A stretch of 64,000 nucleotides of DNA. It comes from G965215055 sp965242685. GTDB taxonomy: Bacteria > Pseudomonadota > Gammaproteobacteria > UBA4575. Position 1 is the first letter of the stretch, and each line of letters opens with the position of its first letter. The DNA lies in assembly GCA_965242685.1 (NCBI GenBank), contig OZ251487.1:1116001-1180000 (forward strand), written 5' to 3'. The notes below the pieces were generated by a model that did no database searches, was not told the DNA's origin, and saw only the letters and a list, made by a program, of their open reading frames with translations. A program made the position numbers and the translations under genes. Below, piece by piece: positions 57,245 to 64,000 of the stretch.

Positions 57245-57538
57245 ATGAAAAGACTAATAACCGCAACATTACTTATATCTATTATTGGGTTTGGATGCGC
57301 TACACAAACAATAAACGTAGTAGATAGAGCTTATGGAGACGTGAAAATAAGAACCACTTATGATAATTGGGAAAGGTTTCCAAGTTTGTCTTCCGTATAT
57401 GCCAAAGCAAACAAAGAATGCGCACCTAAAAAGGCTGTTTTACTTCAAGAGCAATGTGGAGACATTCAAACAACATGGGCTTTTATACAAACTTGTATTG
57501 CTAAAGAATATCTTTTTAGGTGCAATCCCCCCGAGTAG
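57245..57538 (+). CDS. Small lipoprotein-like exported protein, unrecognised
   Basis: This is a 97-residue protein from ATG 57245 (GGAGTGG lies 3 bases upstream). A signal-like N-terminus MKRLITATLLISIIGFGC has a Cys that may be lipidated, though the lipobox is atypical. The rest has VKIRTTYDNWERF and four more Cys (KECAPK, EQCGDI, TCIAKEYLFRC). It aligns with the frameshifted gene at 55826-56168, so this may be the working copy of that family. No function is known. Confidence 0.55.
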   Translation: MKRLITATLLISIIGFGCATQTINVVDRAYGDVKIRTTYDNWERFPSLSSVYAKANKECAPKKAVLLQEQCGDIQTTWAFIQTCIAKEYLFRCNPPE

Positions 57539-57556
57539 TGGGAGAACAAAATAAAC

Positions 57557-57605
57557 ACGCACCAGCGCGGGCGTGATTTTGATTGTGTCCCACCTGGTGG
57601 AAACG
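57557..57605 (+). repeat. Islet element B, copy 3
   Basis: Contains ACCAGCGCGGGCGTGATTT and CCACCTGGTGGAAACG. It lies in the gap between the lipoprotein-like gene and the next gene. It shares the left extension with copy 1 (CGC-CCAGC) and the right extension with copy 2. Copies differ by small indels (GGGCG against GGGCGTG). Confidence 0.7.
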
Positions 57606-57724
57606 CGGAACGTGTACCAGGTTCGGGCGTTGACGTGTGACGTGTTCTTATACGCGCTGGGTGCGCATTCTAATTGGATGGTATAAGGTTCACGGGCGGT
57701 TTTTATCAATAGAAGGGAGTAAAC

Positions 57725-58153
57725 ATGAAACCAGATATAATGTTGTTTGCTTCCGTACAGGAAGCGGAGAAGGCTGCTAAAACGCCCGCCGATGATCCCG
57801 CCGACGATGGGGACAATCGCGCACGCCCGGCTGAATGGTTTGCTGGTGGTGAGCCTGATGCTAACACACTTTCCGCCTTGATATACGGATATACAGAGGC
57901 GGTGAATAGTAAAAGGAAGCCCTCTATTTATAAATGGGAAGACGTAGCAATAAAGAAAATCTGTCTATCCGTGCCCTACCAGCCCGGCATTGTACCCCAC
58001 ACTACTGTAACCTGCTTTATTGTTTCAGCTCATATGGATGGTGGCGTGCGGTACTACCTTACCTATGATGGCTGGAAGAGTGTACACCATTGCACGTTCC
58101 CCGAGTGGTGGCCGCAGGAGTGGGATAAAGGCAAGGGACACCGTTTTCCATAA
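57725..58153 (+). CDS. Cytoplasmic protein of unknown function
   Basis: This is a 142-residue protein with an acidic low-complexity stretch (PADDPADDGDNRARP, about residues 21-35). A beta-rich C-terminal part has HTTVTCFIVSAHMDGGVRYYLTYDGW and PEWWPQEWDKGKG. No signal peptide or membrane helix is seen. AAGGGAG lies about 8 bases before ATG. I recognise no family. It is the last gene of the islet, followed by the broken third copy of element A. Confidence 0.6.
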   Translation: MKPDIMLFASVQEAEKAAKTPADDPADDGDNRARPAEWFAGGEPDANTLSALIYGYTEAVNSKRKPSIYKWEDVAIKKICLSVPYQPGIVPHTTVTCFIVSAHMDGGVRYYLTYDGWKSVHHCTFPEWWPQEWDKGKGHRFP

Positions 58154-58504
58154 TAATCAATCACTTCAAACAATCCGGTAACGACATTCTACAGCCCGCA
58201 TAAAACCCAGTTCTTTGTATCCGAGTGGCAGGGAAAATATAAAACTTGAAATAGCAGTAGTGCTAAAGGCGTGTAAATCACAAACAAACACATTATATTA
58301 AATTCTTGTACGGGAATATTTTCAAACCTGCTATTTTATCGCCCAAGCGTGCATAGATTTTGCACGCAAAAACCACAGCAGGGAGATGAGAAAATGTATT
58401 CAGATATTCAGCCATCGGCACGTCAAATAAACCTTTGCAAATACCGATAACGCCTCCCGCGCAATCACGGCCATGCCGAAGCCCCCCACCACCGAAAACA
58501 CCTC
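58154..58504. other. Intergenic region, right end of the islet
   Basis: 351 bases. The first part (58161-58229) is a third, left-truncated copy of element A. After that there is A+T-rich sequence with the inverted repeat GCGTGC/GCACGC (58347-58367), followed by A's rather than T's on the plus strand, so it is not a clear terminator. A 14-codon frame at about 58386 is too short to support. The nudJ-like gene starts at 58505. Confidence 0.6.
58161..58229 (+). repeat. Islet element A, copy 3 (3' half only)
   Basis: Only the tail part of element A is present: CAATCCGGTAACGACATTCT, GCATAAAACC, TTCTTTGTATCCGAGTGGC. The two hairpins are missing, and no open frame of note follows. The break marks either a deletion or the edge of the mobile region. 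Confidence 0.75.
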
Positions 58505-58963
58505 GTGAACCGGGAAACCCATTTAACGGTGGCGGCGGTTATCGAACGCCAACAAAAATACTTGCTGGTGCAAGAAGAGGTTGAAGGCCAAGTGGTATTC
58601 AATCAACCCGCCGGACACTGGGAGCGTGGCGAGTCGTTGCTTGAAGCCGCCAAACGTGAAACGATGGAAGAAACGGGATGGGAATTTCACCCCGCGGCCC
58701 TGGTTGGAATTTATCGTTGGCAGCACCCGCACAACAACGAAACCTTTCTCCGCTTTACCCTTTGTGGTAGCACCGGCGACGCGCAAGTCAGCAGTGACTT
58801 GGACGATGAGATCATAGCTATAGGCTGGCATGACGCCACGGATATCCTTGCATTACCCGAAACAAAAATACGCAGCACTATGGTTACGCACAGCCTAAGA
58901 GATTACCTGAACGGCCACCGCCACGATCTAAATCTCGTCCGCGACATTCATCAGCATTGGTGA
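58505..58963 (+). CDS. nudJ: NUDIX hydrolase, NudJ-like
   Basis: 152 residues starting with GTG at 58505. The Nudix box runs from G37 to G58 (GHWERGES, then REtMEETG). Members of the NudJ group hydrolyse nucleoside triphosphates and the thiamine precursor HMP-PP and commonly sit upstream of mnmA. It lies 31 bases before mnmA. The substrate is inferred from position and family. Confidence 0.85.
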   Translation: MNRETHLTVAAVIERQQKYLLVQEEVEGQVVFNQPAGHWERGESLLEAAKRETMEETGWEFHPAALVGIYRWQHPHNNETFLRFTLCGSTGDAQVSSDLDDEIIAIGWHDATDILALPETKIRSTMVTHSLRDYLNGHRHDLNLVRDIHQHW

Positions 58964-58994
58964 AACCAACCCCACTTCTCAACAGTAGACAAAC

Positions 58995-60080
58995 ATGACC
59001 GGCAAAGTCATTGTCGCAATGTCCGGCGGCGTTGACTCATCCGTTGCCGCTTTCCTGTTACACAAACGCGGCCTTCAGGTGGAAGGCCTGTTTATGAAAA
59101 ACTGGGAAGAGGACGACGACGCACGGTACTGCTCCGCCGCCGTCGACCTGGCGGATGCACAAAAAGTTTGCCAACAACTCGATATCCCCCTGCATACGGT
59201 CAACTTTTCCAGTGAATACTGGGATCATGTATTCGATCACTTCCTCAGAGAGTATCGCGCCGGGCGCACGCCCAATCCGGACATCGTATGCAACAAGGAA
59301 ATCAAATTCCGCGCCTTCCTGGATCATGCCTTGGGGTTGGGGGCAAAATACATCGCTACCGGCCACTATGCCCGCTGCGAAGCCGACCAAACATCCATTT
59401 ATCTAAAAAAAGGCTTGGACGCCAACAAAGATCAAAGCTATTTCCTACACACCCTGAACAAGCACCAACTTGCCAACACACTCTTCCCCTTGGGCGAAAT
59501 GAAAAAGTCCGAGGTCCGCGCCATTGCCGGGCGGGAAAACTTCAGCGTACACGACAAAAAAGACAGCACGGGAATATGTTTCATAGGCGAACGCAAATTC
59601 AAAGACTTCCTAAAAAACCACCTTCCCGCAAAACAAGGCGACATCGTAACGCCGAACGGCGAACGTATCGGCAGGCATGACGGCGTGGCATTCTATACCA
59701 TAGGCCAGCGACAGGGACTAAACATCGGTGGAAAACGCGACTTTCCGGAGAGTGCCTGGTACGTAGCCGACAAAGACCCGGCAAAAAACCGCCTGATCGT
59801 CGTCCAGGGAAATGAGCACGAAGCCCTTTTTCACTCGACGGTCACCACCTCGGACCTCTACTGGATTGACGGCCGGCCGCCTCCCAACCTAGAAAACATA
59901 AAAGCAAAAATCCGCTACCGGCAGCCCGACCAGGCCTGCATGATCCGACCTACGGAAAATGCCGGCTACAAAATCACCTTCACCGTCCCGCAAAGGGCCG
60001 TCACCCCGGGCCAAAGCGTAGTATTATATCGGCGAGACGTATGCCTGGGAGGCGGTATTATTGAAGAACGCGCGGCCTGA
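58995..60080 (+). CDS. mnmA: tRNA-specific 2-thiouridylase
   Basis: MnmA thiolates U34 of Lys, Glu and Gln tRNAs. The PP-loop is SGGVDSSVAA (10-19). The catalytic cysteines are in DIVCNKEIKF (C99) and GICFIGERKF (about C195), the pair that forms a persulfide. 361 residues, family normal. HflD follows after 6 bases. Confidence 0.97.
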   Translation: MTGKVIVAMSGGVDSSVAAFLLHKRGLQVEGLFMKNWEEDDDARYCSAAVDLADAQKVCQQLDIPLHTVNFSSEYWDHVFDHFLREYRAGRTPNPDIVCNKEIKFRAFLDHALGLGAKYIATGHYARCEADQTSIYLKKGLDANKDQSYFLHTLNKHQLANTLFPLGEMKKSEVRAIAGRENFSVHDKKDSTGICFIGERKFKDFLKNHLPAKQGDIVTPNGERIGRHDGVAFYTIGQRQGLNIGGKRDFPESAWYVADKDPAKNRLIVVQGNEHEALFHSTVTTSDLYWIDGRPPPNLENIKAKIRYRQPDQACMIRPTENAGYKITFTVPQRAVTPGQSVVLYRRDVCLGGGIIEERAA

Positions 60081-60086
60081 AAAAAA

Positions 60087-60710
60087 ATGTTCAAGGTAAC
60101 CACCGATCAAGTCATCGCCCTCGCCGGACTCTACCAGGCATTGGCCTTGGTACAAAAGATCGCATGGCAAGGCGACACCACCCATTCATGCCTGGCGCCC
60201 AGCATCGGCAGCATCCTAAAGATCGACGTCAACAACTTTGTCGAAGTATACGGCTCGGTGGCCAACCTTCGCCTCGGCCTGCAAACACTCAGGGAGACGC
60301 TGAACAAACGCCACGACCAACGGGTGACCGAGTGCACTCGCTACGCGATCAGTGTAATGTACCTGGAAAACAAACTACTGGCAGATTCGCATACCGTATC
60401 GTTGTTGGCCGGAAAAATTGAACGCATGGATAAATTGTACCCTTCCGTTGATGAATCGTTGGCGGAAATCGCCGCGGATCTGGAGGAACTTTACCGCACC
60501 TACATCAGCCCGCTGGGGCCGAAGATCATCGTCGAAGGAAACTCTACCTATTTGCAAGTAAAAACCCATGCAAGCATGATTCGCGCGCTATTGCTGGCGG
60601 CAATACGTGCCACCACCCTGTGGAGACAGGCACACGGAAAACGCCTGGCACTATTATTCGGGCGTCATTCCATCCTCGACAACATCGAGGCGCTGCAACG
60701 AAGCAACTAA
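60087..60710 (+). CDS. hflD: High-frequency lysogenization protein HflD homologue
   Basis: This is a 207-residue, mostly alpha-helical protein. TDQVIALAGLYQALALVQKIA at the start and a long helical end are typical. It is peripheral to the inner membrane; in E. coli it influences lambda lysogeny through CII. Here only the conserved pairing with mnmA (6-base gap) is evident. In many genomes purB follows; here acnA does. Confidence 0.92.
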   Translation: MFKVTTDQVIALAGLYQALALVQKIAWQGDTTHSCLAPSIGSILKIDVNNFVEVYGSVANLRLGLQTLRETLNKRHDQRVTECTRYAISVMYLENKLLADSHTVSLLAGKIERMDKLYPSVDESLAEIAADLEELYRTYISPLGPKIIVEGNSTYLQVKTHASMIRALLLAAIRATTLWRQAHGKRLALLFGRHSILDNIEALQRSN

Positions 60711-60817
60711 AGCCCTTATCACCTAAAGGCAGTATCTCCCACAACAGAAAAGCCGGATAATCCATACCCCATGAATCACCCTATCAAAAACCACCCGAAA
60801 CCGTACAAGGGACACAC

Positions 60818-63478
60818 ATGAGCAACAGCTTCAACGCCAAATCCACGCTGAACGTAGGCGGAAATTCATACGAAATATTCAACGTCAACAAACTGCCTCA
60901 AACCGAGCGCCTCCCCTATTCACTCAAGATCATACTCGAAAACCTACTCCGCCATGAAGACGGCGGCAGCGTCACAAAAGACGACATTCAAGCCCTGGTA
61001 AACTGGCAGCCCGAGTCACAGCCCGACAAAGAGATCGCATTCCGTCCGGCGCGCGTACTGATGCAAGATTTTACCGGCGTACCCGCAGTCGTTGACCTTG
61101 CCGCCATGCGCGACGCCGTGAAGGCACTGGGCGGCAATCCGGACAAGATCAACCCCTTACAACCTGCCGAATTAGTCATCGATCACTCCGTGCAAGTCGA
61201 CAATTTCGGCTCCGATGAAGCCTTTGACTTAAATGCGGCACTTGAATTCAAGCGCAATAAAGAACGCTACGCCTTCCTGAAGTGGGGGCAGAACGCATTC
61301 TCCAACTTCAAAGTCGTCCCCCCCAACACCGGCATCGTGCACCAGGTAAACCTCGAATATCTGGCACGGGTAATCTTCTCCGATGAAACGAACGGCGCAA
61401 TGCGGGCGTATCCGGATACAGTGGTCGGCACCGACTCCCACACCACCATGATCAACGGCGTCGGCGTACTCGGATGGGGGGTGGGCGGTATCGAGGCGGA
61501 GGCCTCCATGCTCGGACAACCAATATCCATGCTGATCCCCAAGGTCGTCGGCTTCAAACTCACCGGGCGATTGCCGGAAGGCGCCACCGCCACCGATCTC
61601 GTTCTGGTAGTCGTAGAGGCGCTACGCCGGCACGGGGTCGTCGGCAAGTTTGTAGAATTTTACGGCGACGGGCTTGACTACCTGCCGTTGGCGGATCGCG
61701 CGACGATTGCCAACATGGCGCCCGAATACGGCGCCACCTGCGGCATATTCCCCATAGACAGCGAAACCATCCGCTATCTAAACCTGACCGGTCGCAATAA
61801 AGATCGGACCGCACTCGTTGAAGCCTATGCCAAGGCCACCGGCATGTGGCGAGAAAAGACGCGCACCGACATCAACTTCAGCGAACACATCGAACTCGAT
61901 CTGCAAGACGTAGTCCCCAGCCTTGCCGGGCCGAAACGCCCCCAAGACCGCATCGCCCTAACGGCGGCAAAACCCGCCTTCACAAGCGACATTCAGGCAC
62001 TCAAAAAAGAGCGCAACCTCGACGGTACGGGGCAGGCAGAGATCGAGATCAACGGCGAAAAAACCACGCTGACGGACGGCGCCGTAGTCATCGCCGCCAT
62101 CACCTCATGCACCAACACCTCCAACCCAAGCGTAATGCTGGGGGCGGGTCTGGTAGCCAGAAAAGCCGTGCAACTCGGCCTCAAGACAAAGCCGTGGGTA
62201 AAAACCTCTCTCGCCCCCGGCTCAAAGGTGGTTACCGAATACCTAAAAAATGCCGGCGTGATGGACGATCTTATCAAACTCGGTTTCCACAACGTCGGCT
62301 ACGGCTGTACGACATGTATCGGCAACTCGGGGCCGCTGCCGGCGGCGGTCGCCGAGGCGATCAAAGAAAACAACCTGATCACCACTTCGGTACTCTCCGG
62401 CAATCGCAACTTTGAAGGGCGGGTACACGCCCTGGTGCGCATGAACTACCTCGCCTCACCGCCACTGGTGGTGGCGTATGCCATCGCCGGCACCATGAAC
62501 ATCGACGTATACAACGAGCCTATCGCCCACGACCGAAATAACGATCCGGTATACCTAAAAGACCTCTGGCCAAGTCAGCAAGAGATCACCACCATCGTGG
62601 CCGACTTCCTGTCCACGGAACAATACGTCCGCTCCTACGACGACGTATTCGGTGGCGAAAGCAACTGGAACGATTTGCAAGCCGATCAAAGCAAACTCTT
62701 CGCCTGGCATGACTCCACCTACATCGCCAACCCCCCCTATTTCAACGACATGACGATGGCCGTTGAAGACGTGACCGACATCAAGGGCGCGCGAGTACTG
62801 GCCTACTTGGGCGATTCGGTGACCACCGACCACATCTCGCCGGCCGGCGCCATCGCGGCGGACAGCCCGGCCGGCAAATACCTGCAACAAAAGGGTGTGC
62901 CTCAGACAGACTTCAACTCCTACGGCTCAAGGCGCGGCAACCACGAAGTCATGATGCGCGGCACCTTCGCCAACATACGTTTGCGCAACAAGCTGGCACC
63001 GGGCACCGAGGGCGGAGTGACCGTTCACATCCCCGGCGGCGAGCAGACCTCTATTTACGATGCCGCCATGCGCTACAAGCAAGAAGGCATCCCCACCCTC
63101 ATCCTTGCCGGCAAGGAATACGGTTCCGGTTCATCGCGCGACTGGGCCGCCAAGGGGCCGCGTCTGCTGGGCGTGCGCGCCGTCATTGCGGAAAGCTACG
63201 AACGCATCCATCGCTCCAACCTCGTCGGCATGGGCGTGCTACCGTTGCAATACAAACCGGGAGACTGTGCCGAAACCTTAGGCTTAAACGGCAGGGAAAC
63301 CTACCGCATCACCGGACTGCAAAACGGCGCGGCCCGGACGGTAACCGTAACCGCCGTCGATGAGGCGGGCGACAAAAAATCATTTGAAGTGATCGTCCGC
63401 ATTGACACCCCGCAAGAGATCAAATACTACCAAAACGGCGGCATCCTCCCCTACGTACTACGACAACTGGCCGCCTAA
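60818..63478 (+). CDS. acnA: Aconitate hydratase A
   Basis: This 886-residue TCA-cycle enzyme isomerises citrate to isocitrate with a [4Fe-4S] cluster. Cluster cysteines are in ITSCTNTSNPSVM (about C430) and GYGCTTCIGNSGPL (about C496, C499). TDHISPAG (about 670-677) and GSSRDWAAKG (about 770-779) mark the swivel domain. Length and motifs fit AcnA/IRP1 type and not AcnB. It lies 107 bases after hflD with its own probable promoter. The codon use is notably G+C-rich. Confidence 0.97.
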   Translation: MSNSFNAKSTLNVGGNSYEIFNVNKLPQTERLPYSLKIILENLLRHEDGGSVTKDDIQALVNWQPESQPDKEIAFRPARVLMQDFTGVPAVVDLAAMRDAVKALGGNPDKINPLQPAELVIDHSVQVDNFGSDEAFDLNAALEFKRNKERYAFLKWGQNAFSNFKVVPPNTGIVHQVNLEYLARVIFSDETNGAMRAYPDTVVGTDSHTTMINGVGVLGWGVGGIEAEASMLGQPISMLIPKVVGFKLTGRLPEGATATDLVLVVVEALRRHGVVGKFVEFYGDGLDYLPLADRATIANMAPEYGATCGIFPIDSETIRYLNLTGRNKDRTALVEAYAKATGMWREKTRTDINFSEHIELDLQDVVPSLAGPKRPQDRIALTAAKPAFTSDIQALKKERNLDGTGQAEIEINGEKTTLTDGAVVIAAITSCTNTSNPSVMLGAGLVARKAVQLGLKTKPWVKTSLAPGSKVVTEYLKNAGVMDDLIKLGFHNVGYGCTTCIGNSGPLPAAVAEAIKENNLITTSVLSGNRNFEGRVHALVRMNYLASPPLVVAYAIAGTMNIDVYNEPIAHDRNNDPVYLKDLWPSQQEITTIVADFLSTEQYVRSYDDVFGGESNWNDLQADQSKLFAWHDSTYIANPPYFNDMTMAVEDVTDIKGARVLAYLGDSVTTDHISPAGAIAADSPAGKYLQQKGVPQTDFNSYGSRRGNHEVMMRGTFANIRLRNKLAPGTEGGVTVHIPGGEQTSIYDAAMRYKQEGIPTLILAGKEYGSGSSRDWAAKGPRLLGVRAVIAESYERIHRSNLVGMGVLPLQYKPGDCAETLGLNGRETYRITGLQNGAARTVTVTAVDEAGDKKSFEVIVRIDTPQEIKYYQNGGILPYVLRQLAA

Positions 63479-63500
63479 AAGCGACACGTAACGCGCGCAC

Positions 63501-64000
63501 TCAAAACCGCAGCGTAACCCCGCCAAGCAGGCTGTGTAAGGGGTCGTCTATCACGCTATCGGTGCCGGCATAATTGTATTCGGCGCGCAACCACACGCGC
63601 TCGGTCAAGGCATATTCCGCACCCACCCCAAGCAAAGCGCCGGTGTCGCTTACGTCTTCGGTCAATTCAATGTCTCTGGCGGGAAACTGAATTTGTCTAT
63701 CACCTACATCGGCCCTGTCAAATTCAGCATCCGTTCTGCCGTCAATCTCGCTGTAGTGGATGCCGCCCTTAACAAACAGGATCGTGCGCGCCGTCGGTTG
63801 CATGCGTCCCAATGCCGCCAGGTAAAGGTTATAGCCCTCTATGTCGGCGCGGCCGCGCGATGAGCCGATGTGCCTTGATGTGCTACGCTCGAAGATCTTG
63901 TGAAATCCCGCCTCAATGGCAAGGTTCGGGTTGATCAAGAAACCGGCATAGGCGCCCGCCGTCACGCCGTCCGCGTTGTCCAGCCGAACCGCGTCGCCGA
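63501..64000 (-). CDS. Outer-membrane beta-barrel protein, 3' part (cut by the right edge)
   Basis: The frame is open to the right edge of the window. The visible 166 residues are the C-terminal part of an OmpA/OmpW-like barrel with strands such as VWLRAEYNYAG, VGAEYALTERVWL and a final VTLRF. An internal GTG at 63965 is probably not the start, because beta-strand sequence continues upstream. It converges on acnA (22 bases between stops). The signal peptide lies outside the window. Confidence 0.7.
   Translation of the reverse strand, partial: GDAVRLDNADGVTAGAYAGFLINPNLAIEAGFHKIFERSTSRHIGSSRGRADIEGYNLYLAALGRMQPTARTILFVKGGIHYSEIDGRTDAEFDRADVGDRQIQFPARDIELTEDVSDTGALLGVGAEYALTERVWLRAEYNYAGTDSVIDDPLHSLLGGVTLRF

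Noticed and set aside
58347..58367. Rho-independent terminator after the islet
   Set aside because: The stem GCGTGC/GCACGC is followed by A's on the plus strand, and on the minus strand it is followed by TTGGG, so it lacks a T-run on either strand.
58386..58430. 14-codon open frame with a good ribosome site
   Set aside because: It is too short to distinguish from chance and shows no similarity to a leader peptide I know.

Overview
The window is a chromosomal segment of a gammaproteobacterium. The evidence is the 16S-tRNA-Ile-tRNA-Ala-23S rRNA operon, the neighbourhoods clpS-clpA-infA, nudJ-mnmA-hflD and erpA-bactofilin-argC-hemJ, the sucA-sucB-lpd operon, and an alanine-zipper murein lipoprotein next to an L,D-transpeptidase. 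I cannot name the genus. Base composition changes along the window: the islet at 54.5-58.2 kb and several intergenic stretches are A+T-rich, while the acnA end is G+C-rich.

Layout. 1-3.5 kb: an rRNA operon on the minus strand (5' part of 23S, tRNA-Ala, tRNA-Ile, complete 16S, leader with boxA and promoter). 3.6-12.8 kb: housekeeping genes, namely a purine permease with a Tsx-like outer-membrane nucleoside channel, tyrS, an M23 murein hydrolase, anmK, erpA, a bactofilin, a coiled-coil membrane protein, argC and hemJ. 12.8-17.1 kb: an iron-type locus with a siderophore-porin-like barrel, an imelysin and a di-heme oxidoreductase behind a tandemly duplicated leader. 17.2-27.2 kb: a surface-polysaccharide cluster on the minus strand (Wzx flippase, four GT4 glycosyltransferases, a Wzy/WaaL-like polymerase with a fibronectin-III-like insert, an AsnB-type amidotransferase) with three 46-bp tandem repeats before the last gene. 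27.4-30.3 kb: three outer-membrane beta-barrels, two of them paralogues. 30.3-36.1 kb: cfa, lpp, an L,D-transpeptidase, bioA, a class V aminotransferase and an RRM protein. 36.5-42.5 kb: the 2-oxoglutarate dehydrogenase operon (sucA-sucB-lpd) with a translationally coupled doxX. 42.6-49.7 kb: holB, tmk, mltG, pabC and the fatty-acid genes fabF, acpP, fabG and fabD. 49.7-51.2 kb: an orphan DNA methyltransferase fused to a GIY-YIG/T5orf172 domain, sitting where fabH/plsX are often found. 51.4-54.3 kb: infA, clpA, clpS. 54.5-58.2 kb: an accessory islet of small unrecognised genes. 58.5-63.5 kb: nudJ-like, mnmA, hflD, acnA. The right edge cuts another outer-membrane barrel gene.

The part that looks least described is the islet at 54.5-58.2 kb. 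It holds three tandem, start/stop-overlapping copies of a small secreted Cys/His protein (the first frameshifted), two paralogous membrane-anchored coiled-coil proteins, two related lipoprotein-like genes (one frameshifted) and at least two families of non-coding repeats. One repeat family is a roughly 154-bp element with two conserved hairpins that directly precedes open reading frames. No integrase or transposase is visible. Other candidates are the methyltransferase-GIY-YIG fusion, the polymerase with an Fn3-like insert, and the duplicated leader of the porin-imelysin-DHOR locus.
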